A stretch of 64,000 nt of DNA from Mucilaginibacter kameinonensis (GCF_003675385.1 NZ_RCWZ01000002.1:682001-746000); one strand, 5' to 3'; shown: positions 8,647-18,686, numbered from the stretch's first letter. Numbers and translations: made by a program. The notes: generated by a model from the sequence alone, not told the origin.

Positions 8647-11600
8647 ATGAATAAAAAGATTAATCCAAATCTTTTGAGCAGGTTTTTTTTAATTCCTGTA
8701 TTATTTTTACTGGTTTTGCTAAAACCTTTTATCTCAAACGCTTCGGCAAAGAATATAGTATTTAATGCCGCAAAGCCAATTACCGGTACAGTTACCGACG
8801 AAACTAATCTTCCATTACCAGGCGTATCTGTTAGGATTAAAGGTTCTGACAAGGGTACTGCAACTAACACAAACGGTAAATACACCATTTCGGCCGAAGA
8901 AGGCGCCGTGTTGGTATTCAATTTTATTGGTTACGATCAGCAGGAAGTAACTGTTGGCAATTCATCAACCATTAACGTTAAGATGAAGCCAAAGGCAAAC
9001 ATGCTAAACGAGGTTGTAGCCATCGGTTACCAAACTATCCGTAAAAGCGACGTTACCGGTGCTATTGCCAGCATAAAACCGGGTGATCTTAATCTTTCGG
9101 CTCCTTCATTAGGCCAGGCCCTTGCAGGTAAAGTAGCAGGTGTGCAAATATCACAAACCAGTGGTGCGCCTTACACAAGCACCAAGATCAGGGTAAGAGG
9201 TGTTGGTTCGTTAAATGCCAGCTCTGATCCTTTATATGTAATTGATGGCTATCCTGCGGGCAATGATATTTTCATTAACCCTGATGATATCGAAAGCATC
9301 GACATTTTGAAAGATGCTGCATCTGCTGCCATTTACGGTTCCCGTGCTTCTGGTGGTGTAGTATTGATCACTACCAAAAAAGGCAAGGAAGGCAAAGGCC
9401 GTTTTGAATATGATGTACAAACCGGTGTTGACCAGCTTGCGCACAAAGTGAAATTGTTAGATGCCGATCAGGCTGCTTTATTGGTTATTGATGGCCGTAA
9501 CAACGCTTATCATGATCTTTGGATAAACAGCGGTCACACTTGGAACGACGCCATGTACTCTGATAACAATGCAACCCGTGTTGCCAATGTTGGTAATACT
9601 GGTAGTGTGAGTATCCCGGATGGTTTATACAATTTTGCAACACAAAGCCCTATTAAGCAAACTGTAAATACCGACTGGCAGGACGAATTATATCGTAACG
9701 CTATTTTCCAGAAACATACCCTTTCATTCTCTGGTGGCGCAGCTAATAATGTGCGTTATTATGTTAGCGGTTCTTACCAAAACAACCCTGGTATTATCGT
9801 ATCATCAGGTCAGCAGCGTTATAACTTCCGTTCAAATGTTGAGGGCGATGTAAGCAAACGTATCCACATTGGTGCAAACGTATCGTATACTCAAAACACC
9901 AACCAGGAAATTCCCGAAGGTCGTTTTGACCACGGTCCGGTGTTGGGCGCTTTGATCTATATGCCATATCTGCCGGCTTATAATGCCGACGGTACACTGG
10001 CAACCAATGCTGAAGCTGCCGGTTCAACCCAATATGGTTACCAGGGAATTGAAAACCCGGTTGCCCTTGCAGAGCGTGTTAAAATTAACAGGAAAGGTTA
10101 CCGCAGCACTTATAATGCTAACGTAACGTATAACATATTACCTGGTTTTAACTTTAAAACTAACCTGGGTACTCAAACTTATACTGAAAAGTACGATTAT
10201 TATTACCCTACTACATTGAGTAGCGGTGCTTTCCCTCCGGGTTCTCAACAATCAATATTGGCAGCCAACGCTCAGGCTTCAAACTTAACAACGGTTGATA
10301 AGCTTGCCGAGTTTACCTTAAACTATAACAAACAAATTGGTAAACACCATTTTGATGCTTTGGCCGGTTATACAGCGCAGCGTACTACTAATGACTATTT
10401 TAGTGTTACTGCTAACGGTTTCCAGAATGACAATATCCCCGAAATATCAAACAAAGGAGCTTTGGCGGCTAACTTTAGCTTAAACTCAGCTTACAAAAAT
10501 GCTTTCACTTTGTTGTCATATCTTGGTCGTGCCAACTATAACTACGCTGGTAAATATTTCTTAACCGCATCTTTCCGTGCCGATGGTTCATCACGTTTCG
10601 GACCGGCAAATAAATATGGTTATTTCCCTTCTGTTGCTGCAGGCTGGAACCTTTCTGACGAATCGTTCTACCATAGCTTTCTTGGTGATCAATCAACAGT
10701 TAAAATCCGTGCAAGCTGGGGTAAAAGTGGTAACTACAACATTGGTAACTACAACATCCAGCAAACATTGGCAACTCCTACAGGTGTAGTACTTGATGGT
10801 AACAGTGCTGTAACAGCTACTTATCCTGGTGGTCTTAAAGACAACACCCTGAAATGGGAAACTACTTCGCAGTATAACTTTGGTACTGATATAGGTTTAT
10901 TTAACGGCAGGTTGCAGGTTATTGCCAACTATTACCTGAGTTATTCATACAACCTGTTGTACAACCAGCCAATATCGGCTATTTCGGGCAGTACAACCAT
11001 CCTTACCAACCTGCGCGATTCAAAAATCCGTAACACCGGTTTTGACCTGCAGTTAGACGGTAAGATCATCAACAACAAGGACTTTACTTTTGGTGCAAGC
11101 GGTAACATTTCATTAAACCGCAACAAGGTAGTTAAATTGCCTGCACAAAATACAATCATCATTAACGGTGCTGAGCGTTCATACTTAACCAGCATCACAA
11201 CACAAGGCCAGCCTTTAGGTATGTTTTACGGCTTTAAAGTTGGTGGTATAATTAATGCTTCAAACTTAGGTAAAACAGCACCATCGGCCTCACAAACAAA
11301 CCCTGCCAAAATTGGTGACCTTTGGTTTGTTGACACCAATAAAGACGGTATTGTTAACGATGCTGATAAAACCGTTATCGGTTCACCATACGCCAAATTC
11401 ACTTACGGCTTTGCTTTCAACAGTACCTGGAAACGTTTTGATGCAAGTGCTTCTTTTAACGGTTCATATGGTAACCAGATCCTTGACGGACAGGATTATT
11501 ACTTGTACAATGGTGAAGGTTCAGGCAACCAGTATGCTAACGTTGCACAACGTTACCGTAATGAAGCCGATCCTGGCGACGGTTCATTTTACCGCGCTTC

Positions 11601-11928
11601 ACGTGCCGGTACACAAAGTAACAGTACCCGTTTATCAACCTTTTACCTGCAAAGCGGCTCATACCTGCGTTGTACTAACCTGACTTTAGGTTATACGCTG
11701 CCTAATTTCTTACAACAAACTTTAGGCCTGAGCAAAGCACGTGTATTTGCAAGTGTGGTTAACGCGTTTACCATTACCAAGTACAAAGGTTATAACCCTG
11801 ACGTTGATTACAACTACTCGGGTGCTGCTTCAAACAACACTCAAAACCCTAACCTTGCTCCGGGTATCGATTATGGTACTTATCCACTGGTTAGATCGTA
11901 CAACTTAGGTGTTAATGTTACTTTTTAA
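8647..11928 (+). CDS. SusC/RagA-family TonB-linked outer membrane transporter
   Basis: A 1093-residue protein from ATG 8647, chosen because a signal peptide with a long hydrophobic core follows (FFLIPVLFLLVLLKPFIS). The order is: CarboxypepD_reg-like domain (about 40-120, GTVTDETNLPLPGVSVRIKG), plug domain (about 130-250, including YVIDGYPAG and SIDILKDAASAAIYGSRA) and a 22-strand barrel ending in the aromatic terminal strand YNLGVNVTF. No N-terminal STN domain is present, so anti-sigma signalling through this receptor is unlikely. It pairs with the SusD gene 22 bases downstream to import an oligosaccharide; the GH92 gene that follows suggests an alpha-mannoside. Confidence 0.95.
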   Translation: MNKKINPNLLSRFFLIPVLFLLVLLKPFISNASAKNIVFNAAKPITGTVTDETNLPLPGVSVRIKGSDKGTATNTNGKYTISAEEGAVLVFNFIGYDQQEVTVGNSSTINVKMKPKANMLNEVVAIGYQTIRKSDVTGAIASIKPGDLNLSAPSLGQALAGKVAGVQISQTSGAPYTSTKIRVRGVGSLNASSDPLYVIDGYPAGNDIFINPDDIESIDILKDAASAAIYGSRASGGVVLITTKKGKEGKGRFEYDVQTGVDQLAHKVKLLDADQAALLVIDGRNNAYHDLWINSGHTWNDAMYSDNNATRVANVGNTGSVSIPDGLYNFATQSPIKQTVNTDWQDELYRNAIFQKHTLSFSGGAANNVRYYVSGSYQNNPGIIVSSGQQRYNFRSNVEGDVSKRIHIGANVSYTQNTNQEIPEGRFDHGPVLGALIYMPYLPAYNADGTLATNAEAAGSTQYGYQGIENPVALAERVKINRKGYRSTYNANVTYNILPGFNFKTNLGTQTYTEKYDYYYPTTLSSGAFPPGSQQSILAANAQASNLTTVDKLAEFTLNYNKQIGKHHFDALAGYTAQRTTNDYFSVTANGFQNDNIPEISNKGALAANFSLNSAYKNAFTLLSYLGRANYNYAGKYFLTASFRADGSSRFGPANKYGYFPSVAAGWNLSDESFYHSFLGDQSTVKIRASWGKSGNYNIGNYNIQQTLATPTGVVLDGNSAVTATYPGGLKDNTLKWETTSQYNFGTDIGLFNGRLQVIANYYLSYSYNLLYNQPISAISGSTTILTNLRDSKIRNTGFDLQLDGKIINNKDFTFGASGNISLNRNKVVKLPAQNTIIINGAERSYLTSITTQGQPLGMFYGFKVGGIINASNLGKTAPSASQTNPAKIGDLWFVDTNKDGIVNDADKTVIGSPYAKFTYGFAFNSTWKRFDASASFNGSYGNQILDGQDYYLYNGEGSGNQYANVAQRYRNEADPGDGSFYRASRAGTQSNSTRLSTFYLQSGSYLRCTNLTLGYTLPNFLQQTLGLSKARVFASVVNAFTITKYKGYNPDVDYNYSGAASNNTQNPNLAPGIDYGTYPLVRSYNLGVNVTF

Positions 11929-11950
11929 TAAATTTTTTAAAGAGATATAG

Positions 11951-13483
11951 ATGATGAATAAGAAATTTATAGCCATGGCCTGCCTTGCTGCAGTTGTGGC
12001 GATAGCCCCGTCTTGTAAAAAAGACTTCTTGAATGAAAGCGATCCGAACGCCATATCAGTTGACGCGAGCTATAAAACTCCTAACGATGTTTTGCTTGCC
12101 GTAAACGGTATATACCAATCATTGCGCAGCGGCAATAACGTTGGTGAAGGCAGTGACCTTTGGACAGACCAACGCTCGGATGATACCGGTACACAGGATA
12201 ACCAGTCAAACTCAGGTGAGCCTTTCCAGTTTGGTAACTTTTCTATATTACCAACCAACACTTACCTTAAAAGCCACTGGGTATCGTTGTATACTACAGT
12301 TAGCCGTGCAAATTCTGTGTTGTCGCATATTGATCAGGTTCCGTTTCCTGATAACTCAGTAAAACTGAAATATGCTGCTGAAGCTAAATTTTTGCGTGCC
12401 TTTATTTATTTCGATCTGGTACGCACCTGGGGCGATGTGCCTTTGGTAACTAAAGCGTTATCATCAGCAGGCGATGTTTCGGCACAAACTTTCCGCGAAA
12501 AACAGGCAACTGTTTATCAGCAAATTGTTACCGATTTAACCGATGTGATTGCCAGCCCGCTGCCTAACCTGCAGGCTTCAACCGGTCGTGCTTCAAAAGC
12601 TGCTGCCAACTTCCTGTTAGGCCAGGTTTACCTTACCATGGCTACTACACAGGATCAGGCTAACCGTACAGCTAACCTTAACAATGCTAAAACATTTTTA
12701 ATGAATGCTTACAACATGCGCACTTTCGGCGCGTTGAATGCTGTTCCTTATACCGATGTTTTTGATGTTTCTAAGAAAACAACATGTCCGGAGCTGATCT
12801 TCCAGATTGTGAACATTCAAGGCGACTTAAACTATAGCTCATCAATAGCTGCCAATTTCCAGGCTAAAGGCGAAACTATTAACTCGCAGAAAGTGTCGAC
12901 AGGTGCAGGTTATAACGTTACTCATGATTTGATTAACGAGTATGAAACCGGCGACCCGCGTATGACTTTCTCTGTAAAATACGCAAATGATCCAATTGTA
13001 AAAGATTGGTTTGTTACCAAATTCAGAGATGTTAGCACTGCTGCAGGTATTAACGGTTACGGTGGTAACGACTGGATCCTGATGCGTTATGCCGACGTGA
13101 TCCTTTCATTGGCCGAAGTTAACAACTACCTTGGCGATCAGGCTACTGCTATCAGCTTCCTTGACCAGGTGCGTACCCGGGCAGGTATGCCAACCTATGC
13201 GGTATCAATTACTAACAGCGATTATGCTACAAGGTACCCAACGCTTAAGCTTGCTATTTTACACGAGCGCCGTGTTGAGCTTGCATTTGAGCACCACCGC
13301 TGGTTTGATTTGCTGCGTACGTTTACCACCGACGAACTGGTTGCTTACTTCCACGCTAAAAAGCAAACCGATTTTGGTTTGGCTTCATTGGCAAACTTTA
13401 CTACTAAAGATCGTTATTATCCAATTCCGTTTGATGAGTACAAACTTGACCCTGTTAAGATGTACCAAAACCCGGGTTATTAA
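11951..13483 (+). CDS. SusD/RagB-family nutrient-binding outer membrane lipoprotein
   Basis: A 510-residue protein with a lipoprotein signal (MACLAAVVAIAPSCKKDFLN, lipidated Cys near residue 24). The SusD fold is seen from an N-terminal TPR-like part (LLAVNGIYQSLRSG; AEAKFLRAFIYFDLVRTWGDVPLV near 140-165) to the C-terminal RagB-SusD block (ILMRYADVILSLAEVNNYLG; LAILHERRVELAFEHHRWFDL). It forms the lid on the SusC barrel and binds the glycan at the cell surface. It sits 22 bases after susC, one transcription unit, and is followed by a strong terminator. Confidence 0.95.
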   Translation: MMNKKFIAMACLAAVVAIAPSCKKDFLNESDPNAISVDASYKTPNDVLLAVNGIYQSLRSGNNVGEGSDLWTDQRSDDTGTQDNQSNSGEPFQFGNFSILPTNTYLKSHWVSLYTTVSRANSVLSHIDQVPFPDNSVKLKYAAEAKFLRAFIYFDLVRTWGDVPLVTKALSSAGDVSAQTFREKQATVYQQIVTDLTDVIASPLPNLQASTGRASKAAANFLLGQVYLTMATTQDQANRTANLNNAKTFLMNAYNMRTFGALNAVPYTDVFDVSKKTTCPELIFQIVNIQGDLNYSSSIAANFQAKGETINSQKVSTGAGYNVTHDLINEYETGDPRMTFSVKYANDPIVKDWFVTKFRDVSTAAGINGYGGNDWILMRYADVILSLAEVNNYLGDQATAISFLDQVRTRAGMPTYAVSITNSDYATRYPTLKLAILHERRVELAFEHHRWFDLLRTFTTDELVAYFHAKKQTDFGLASLANFTTKDRYYPIPFDEYKLDPVKMYQNPGY

Positions 13484-13500
13484 TATTGATGTTACATAGA

Positions 13501-13529
13501 AAAGGAGGGGCCCAGCCCCTCCTTTTTTT
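13501..13529 (+). terminator. Rho-independent terminator after susD
   Basis: An 8-bp G/C stem (GGAGGGGC with GCCCCTCC, loop CCA), flanked by AAA and followed by seven T. It lies only 11 bases before the GH92 start codon, so susCD and GH92 transcripts are likely separable. Confidence 0.85.
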
Positions 13530-13539
13530 ATTTTGCGCC

Positions 13540-15618
13540 ATGAAAAATACGTTCATTATTCTATCTGTATTCTCTTCGTTATTTATCGGTTTTAAGGCTT
13601 CATCCCAAACTAAAAAGCCCGCCGAAGCCAGCCCTGCCAGCCAGGTAAATGTTTTTGTAGGCTCCTCCGGCGATCATGGGCAAATGTCGCCTGCCGCTTC
13701 GTATCCTTTCAGTATGTTAAGTATAGGGCCTCAAACTTACCCTAACCTGCACATGGGTTACGAGCATAAGGCTAAGTTGTTTTTAGGCTTTACCCACAAC
13801 CGTTTTGAGGGTGTGGGCTGCCAGGGCAGCGGTGGTAACATCTTAATTAAGCCTTTTTTAGGTGATGATGCAGGCGCTTCTGTTCTTAACAAAGTAACGG
13901 AACAAGCCGGACCTGGATTTTACCAGGTAGCTTTCAGTAACCATATCTCAACCAAAATTGCAGTCTATCAAAATGCCGGTGTCGAAAGCTATAGTTTTCC
14001 GCAGGGCAAAAAGGGGTTTTTTATCGACTTAAGTCATACGCTTGCCAACCGTTTTGTTGCCGAAGAGCATGAGTTGGGAAACAACGAAATCACCGGCTGG
14101 ATAGATTCGCGAACAACTTGTAATGTGGGCACTTACCGGGTTTACTATTGTATCAAATTTAACCAGCCTGTAACTTTTGTTCCGGGCGACGCACATAAAT
14201 TAATAGCGAATGCCAATGCAGATCAGGTGCAGTTAAGTGTAGCTGTTTCTTCGGTTGATATAGCACATGCTAAGGCATCGGTTAAAACCATCGGCTTTGA
14301 GCAAATGAAAGTGCAAAGCAGTGAAGGATGGAATAAAATATTAAGTCGCATCAAGGTAAAAGGCAATCCCGAGCGCGAAAAACTTTTTTATTCTATGCTT
14401 TACCGCACAGTTCAATCGCCTTATGTGGTTTCGGAAACCGATGGCAGCTTCCGGGCAACTGATGGCAGTTTACAAACTACCAAAGACAGTATTTATAATG
14501 GCTGGGCTATTTGGGATAATTACCGTACGCAATTACCGTTGTTGTCCATTTTATATCCCGACAGATACCAATCCATAACTACATCGCTTACCAATCTTTA
14601 TCGTTTCGGTAAAAAGGATTATGCTACAAAGCATGAGCCCTCAAATACTGTGCGTACTGAACATGCTATTGTTGTATTGCTGGATGCTTACCGCAAAGGT
14701 TACAAGGTTGATTTTGCGGGTGTTTTGGATTCGCTGAAATCAGATGTAGATAAGCTTGATTTTTCGCACCCGGACAAGGCTTTGGAATCGAGCTATGATA
14801 CCTGGGCATTTTCACAGATCCTGGCCATTGCCGGTAAAACTGAGCTTGCTAATCAGTACAAACAAAAAGCACTGGGCTATAAAGAGTTTTGGAACAAGGA
14901 TTTTAAAGATATCACCAAAAATGATGTCGACCGTGTTTCGGCGCGCGGGCTTTACCAGGGAACCATCTGGCAATACCGTTGGTTTGTTCCGTTTGATATC
15001 AAAGGACTGACCGAACTGATAGGCGGTGAAAAGGAATACATTCGTCAGTTAGATCAGTTTTTTGATAACGATTATTATAATCACGCAAACGAACCCGATA
15101 TCCAGGTACCGTTTATGTACAATGCATCGGCACAACCATGGAAATCACAAGCTGCTGTTCATAAATATGCAGCAGATACCGTAGTGCAATATTATTTTAA
15201 TGATAATAGCCGTGGTATTGATCCCTTTGTTGATGTTATTTATCAAAATAAGCCGGATACCTATGTGCGCACTATGGATGACGATGCCGGTGCTATGTCG
15301 GCATGGTTTGTTTTCGCTGCTACAGGCGTTTCACCTGCTTGCGTAGGTTGGCCGGTTTATTATTTGAATGTGCCGCTGTTTAAGCAGGTGCAATTTACAT
15401 GGCCAGGCGGCAAAGCTTTCACCATAAATGTGCCTAACTATGTGGAAGGCAGGATATATATCCAGTCGGTCATGTTAAATGGTAAAAAGTTGAACCGTAA
15501 CTGGCTTACCCATCAGGAAATTATGAGCGGCGGAACGCTGGTGATCACCGCCGCTGATAAACCAAATGAGCAATTTGGTGTGAGCGATCAGTGGGTGTCG
15601 GATATTGATATGAAGTAA
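13540..15618 (+). CDS. GH92 family alpha-mannosidase
   Basis: A 692-residue secreted enzyme from ATG 13540 (signal peptide MKNTFIILSVFSSLFIGFKA). Family signatures include VNVFVGSSGDHGQMSPAASY near the start, FTHNRFEGVGCQGSGGNIL, WDNYRTQLPLLSILYPDRY, PFMYNASAQPWKSQ and the C-terminal block DDDAGAMSAWFVFAATG with the catalytic-domain acidic residues. GH92 enzymes are calcium-dependent exo-alpha-mannosidases of periplasm or surface. A terminator lies just upstream and TTTTGCGCC immediately precedes the ATG, so the gene may have its own near-leaderless transcript; read-through from susCD is also possible. Confidence 0.9.
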   Translation: MKNTFIILSVFSSLFIGFKASSQTKKPAEASPASQVNVFVGSSGDHGQMSPAASYPFSMLSIGPQTYPNLHMGYEHKAKLFLGFTHNRFEGVGCQGSGGNILIKPFLGDDAGASVLNKVTEQAGPGFYQVAFSNHISTKIAVYQNAGVESYSFPQGKKGFFIDLSHTLANRFVAEEHELGNNEITGWIDSRTTCNVGTYRVYYCIKFNQPVTFVPGDAHKLIANANADQVQLSVAVSSVDIAHAKASVKTIGFEQMKVQSSEGWNKILSRIKVKGNPEREKLFYSMLYRTVQSPYVVSETDGSFRATDGSLQTTKDSIYNGWAIWDNYRTQLPLLSILYPDRYQSITTSLTNLYRFGKKDYATKHEPSNTVRTEHAIVVLLDAYRKGYKVDFAGVLDSLKSDVDKLDFSHPDKALESSYDTWAFSQILAIAGKTELANQYKQKALGYKEFWNKDFKDITKNDVDRVSARGLYQGTIWQYRWFVPFDIKGLTELIGGEKEYIRQLDQFFDNDYYNHANEPDIQVPFMYNASAQPWKSQAAVHKYAADTVVQYYFNDNSRGIDPFVDVIYQNKPDTYVRTMDDDAGAMSAWFVFAATGVSPACVGWPVYYLNVPLFKQVQFTWPGGKAFTINVPNYVEGRIYIQSVMLNGKKLNRNWLTHQEIMSGGTLVITAADKPNEQFGVSDQWVSDIDMK

Positions 15619-15635
15619 AAAGATAGAACCTGCCG

Positions 15636-15657
15636 CCACTCGGCTCCTGCCGAGTGG
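15636..15657. repeat. Palindromic hairpin between GH92 and glycerophosphodiesterase genes
   Basis: A perfect 9-bp stem, CCACTCGGC with GCCGAGTGG, loop TCCT, with no T-run. A degenerate relative (GCCACTTGGCCGAAGCCGAG) follows at 15704-15723. It resembles REP-like intergenic palindromes rather than a terminator. Confidence 0.55.
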
Positions 15658-15755
15658 TAACTACCAAGCGGCCTCTTGCCGTCGTTTAAAAGTTGGGGGG
15701 ATAGCCACTTGGCCGAAGCCGAGCAGCGACGTTTTAAAATAGAATATAAAATAAC

Positions 15756-16610
15756 ATGAAATTAAAACTATTAATACTGGCCTCTGCTATTTCATTATCT
15801 GCGGCTGCACAAAACAAAATTCAGGTAACCGCGCACCGCGGCGATTGGCGCAATGCACCCGAAAATTCATTAAGGGCTTTTCAATATGCCGCTCAAATGG
15901 GTGTTGATATTGTTGAGCTTGACCTGAAGAAAACCAAAGATGGCGTTGTGGTGATCATGCACGATGGTACCATTGATCGTACAACAAATGGCAAAGGCAA
16001 ACCTGCCGATTATACTTTTGAAGAGATCAGGAAATTTGGCTTGAGGAATGGCATCGGACGAGTAACTAAAAATCAGATCCCGACACTTAAAGAAGTAATG
16101 CTGGCACTTAAGGGTACAGGTGTAAAGGTAAACCTTGATAAAAGCTATGATTACTATCATGAAGCTTTAGCAGTATTGAAAGAAACCGGTACAGTACAAC
16201 AGGCTATCTTTAAATCGGAAGTGCCTTATGCTGATCTTAAAGCCCGCTACCCAAGCCTTTTAGATAGCATCATTTATATGCCTGTGGTTAATCTGGATAA
16301 GCCGGACGCAAAACAAATTATTGTCGATTATCTGAAAAATATGAAGCCTTACGCTTTTGAGTTGAACTTCACCAAAGATACCTCTGCTATTTTGCGTGAT
16401 AATAAATTCATTACTCAAACAGGTTCAAGAGTGTGGATCAACTCGCTTTGGGCTTCATTGAATGCCGGGCACGATGATGATACCGCTGTGGAAGATGACA
16501 ATAAAAAAGACAGCTGGGACTGGATCATTGCCCACGGAGCTACCATCATTCAAACAGATCGCCCGCAGTTAATGCTGGAATATCTGCGTAAAAAGCGCCT
16601 GCATAAATAA
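15756..16610 (+). CDS. Secreted glycerophosphodiester phosphodiesterase
   Basis: A 284-residue GDPD-fold enzyme with signal peptide MKLKLLILASAISLSAAAQ. Catalytic and metal residues are visible: His27-Arg28-Gly29, Glu55 and Asp57 (VELDLKKTKDG) and His69-Asp70 (MHDGTIDRTTNG). It should split glycerophosphodiesters to an alcohol and glycerol-3-phosphate in the periplasm. Being next to susCD/GH92 on the same strand, it may remove phosphodiester decorations from the glycan, or simply recover phosphate. A terminator follows directly. Confidence 0.9.
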   Translation: MKLKLLILASAISLSAAAQNKIQVTAHRGDWRNAPENSLRAFQYAAQMGVDIVELDLKKTKDGVVVIMHDGTIDRTTNGKGKPADYTFEEIRKFGLRNGIGRVTKNQIPTLKEVMLALKGTGVKVNLDKSYDYYHEALAVLKETGTVQQAIFKSEVPYADLKARYPSLLDSIIYMPVVNLDKPDAKQIIVDYLKNMKPYAFELNFTKDTSAILRDNKFITQTGSRVWINSLWASLNAGHDDDTAVEDDNKKDSWDWIIAHGATIIQTDRPQLMLEYLRKKRLHK

Positions 16611-16616
16611 AATAAG

Positions 16617-16647
16617 AACCGGCTTTAACTTTAAAGCCGGTTTTTTT
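16617..16647 (+). terminator. Rho-independent terminator
   Basis: A 12-bp stem AACCGGCTTTAA with TTAAAGCCGGTT followed by further T residues, seven bases after the stop of the phosphodiesterase gene. Confidence 0.9.
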
Positions 16648-16783
16648 ATGACCTCTGCTTTTATGACCCCGTTTGATATGTAAAAGCTATTAAATTGCCA
16701 CTTATTTACACCTCGATGATTTAGGTGTAAAGGTAATGGTATGTTTTATTGCTAAATTCGTGTGGTAACTCCAAGGGCTTAAA

Positions 16784-17725
16784 ATGAAAACTGTAACTGT
16801 AGAGGATTTTTACAAGAATGCTGCCGCACTCACCAATAGCACGGTAGGGGATTTGCTTCCTGTTGATATTGACAAGGAGGTTGGCCATTTCAATGTCTTC
16901 AACCTTGCCGACATAATCACCAAAATAAAAAAGGATCCAACCCATGTGCCCTACAATCGTAGGTTGTACTACAAAATAAACCTGGTTAAGGGACGCAATA
17001 TTGCCGAATATGCTGATAAAGTTATAGATATTGAGAAAAACGCTTTAGTATTTGGTACCCCTAAAATACCGTACAGTTGGAAGCCGCAGGATGCAGACCA
17101 GTCGGGGTATTTCTGCATTTTTACTGACGCATTTCTTGTACAATCAAAAAGTGGTGTAGTGCTTGACGCGTTACCGATTTTTAGTCCGGGAGGTTGCCCC
17201 GTGTTTATGCTTACCGACGCGCAGGCGGAGGAGATTAGCCTCATTTTTAAAAAGATGCAGCAGGAAATAGCATCCGATTACCCTTACAAGTATGACCTGA
17301 TAAGGAATTACGTAATGGAGCTGATTCATTACGGGCAGAAATTGCAGCCGTTTACCAATTACAGTAATAGTAACAATGCATCTGCGAGAGTGTCATCGTT
17401 ATTTATTGAATTGTTGGAAAGGCAATTCCCTATCGCATCGCCCGATCAAAAAGTTGTTCTCCGTACCGCGAAAGATTATGCCGACAGGCTTGCCGTACAC
17501 AGCAACCACCTTAATAAGGTGTTAAAAGAAAGCACCGGAAAAACTACGACGGAGCATATAGCAAGCAGGATCATTCAGGAAGCCCGCATCCTGCTCAAAC
17601 AAACCGACTGGAACATCTCGGAAATTGCCTACAGCTTGGGCTTTGAACAGCTGTCGCATTTTTCAAACTTCTTTAAAAAGCAAACGTCATTGTCGCCGGT
17701 TGAGGTGCGGAATTTGGTTGGGTGA
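16784..17725 (+). CDS. AraC-family transcriptional regulator
   Basis: A 313-residue regulator. The N-terminal ~195 residues are a cupin-like effector domain without a named ligand (NRRLYYKINLVKGRN, ALVFGTPKIPYSW). The C-terminal AraC/XylS domain (about 205-312) shows ADRLAVHSNHLNKVLKESTG as the first helix-turn-helix and NISEIAYSLGFEQLSHFSNF as the second. It stands alone on its strand and converges with the Crp/Fnr gene 18 bases away, so its targets cannot be told from position. Confidence 0.9.
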   Translation: MKTVTVEDFYKNAAALTNSTVGDLLPVDIDKEVGHFNVFNLADIITKIKKDPTHVPYNRRLYYKINLVKGRNIAEYADKVIDIEKNALVFGTPKIPYSWKPQDADQSGYFCIFTDAFLVQSKSGVVLDALPIFSPGGCPVFMLTDAQAEEISLIFKKMQQEIASDYPYKYDLIRNYVMELIHYGQKLQPFTNYSNSNNASARVSSLFIELLERQFPIASPDQKVVLRTAKDYADRLAVHSNHLNKVLKESTGKTTTEHIASRIIQEARILLKQTDWNISEIAYSLGFEQLSHFSNFFKKQTSLSPVEVRNLVG

Positions 17726-17743
17726 GGTTGTTATTTGTCTTCC

Positions 17744-18439
17744 TTACAAATCATCATCCTGCGTTAAAGCAAGCAGCCCTTCATGGTTTATGATACTGAT
17801 CTTTTTGCCGTTGGTACTGATCAGTTTTTCCTGTAGCAGTTCATTAACCACCCTGAAAACCGTTTCATAAGTAGCGCCGGCATAAGAGGCTAAATCCTGC
17901 CGGGTAAGTTCTACATTAATATGGCCATCTGGATTTGTTCCAAATTGTTCCTGAAGGCTTATGAGGGCCTGGGCTACACGGCCTTTTACCGGCATATGCG
18001 CAAGGTTACGCATTTTGTGTTCAGCCTCCTGTAGCTCATCAGCAAAAAATAAAAGTAACTGGTATGCAAACTGAGGGTTCACCTTTAAGGTAGCCTCAAA
18101 AAACTCCATGTCAATAAAGCATATTATGCCGGGTTCTAAAGCTGTGGCCGAAATAGGGTAGTGGGTTGCGTGTTTGCCTAAAACACGGTGGCCAAAAATA
18201 GCGCCCTTATTGGCAAAGCGGATAATAAGCTCTTTGTCGGCACCCCATTTTTTATGAACTTTTACATTGCCTTCATATACAAAATAAATACCCTTCACAG
18301 GATCTCCCTCACTGAAAATAACCTGTCCTTTTTTTACGCTAAAGTTCTTTTTGTTGGCTGCTATGGCAGGCAGCCATTCTTTTATGCAGCCTTTGCATAA
18401 AAAACACGTGTTATTATCGCATTGAATATTTCTTTTCAT
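17744..18439 (-). CDS. Crp/Fnr-family regulator with N-terminal four-cysteine motif
   Basis: A 231-residue protein: N-terminal cysteines at 7, 12, 15 and 18 (CDNNTCFLCKGC), a cNMP-binding-fold domain (about 30-150) and a Crp winged helix (about 160-225, LTRQDLASYAGATYETVFRV). The cysteine cluster sits where Fnr carries the ligands of its oxygen-labile [4Fe-4S] cluster, but the spacing differs from Escherichia coli Fnr. A redox, oxygen or nitric-oxide sensing role is therefore plausible but unproven. It is monocistronic and faces a 247-base AT-rich spacer on its upstream side. Confidence 0.88.
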   Translation of the reverse strand: MKRNIQCDNNTCFLCKGCIKEWLPAIAANKKNFSVKKGQVIFSEGDPVKGIYFVYEGNVKVHKKWGADKELIIRFANKGAIFGHRVLGKHATHYPISATALEPGIICFIDMEFFEATLKVNPQFAYQLLLFFADELQEAEHKMRNLAHMPVKGRVAQALISLQEQFGTNPDGHINVELTRQDLASYAGATYETVFRVVNELLQEKLISTNGKKISIINHEGLLALTQDDDL

Positions 18440-18686
18440 TCAAATCTTAAATCAATCAGTCAACCTTAGTTGTAAAAATATTAAGGAAAATTAAATTTAT
18501 CGATAATTTATTTAATTATTTGCAATTTATATTGCTAATTGTTTGATTTAAATGGATTTTAAATGCTTTTTGTTGACTATATTTTGATATTTTTAATTTA
18601 GTGTTGTCTTTTATTTTGGTTTTTTCGATGTGTTTTAATGTGATTTTTATTTTTGGATAAAATTTGTGTTGGTTTTTTGTTGATTT
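18440..18686. other. AT-rich, strongly G+T-skewed spacer without a gene
   Basis: No supported gene. The top strand is rich in T and poor in C (six C in the last ~160 bases). It holds the promoter side of the Crp/Fnr gene and the 3' side of the LuxR-type regulator gene, both read on the minus strand. Confidence 0.6.

Noticed and set aside
11312..11683. 123-residue alternative frame in susC
   Set aside because: Same-strand shadow within an unambiguous SusC barrel; Thr/Leu-rich chance composition.
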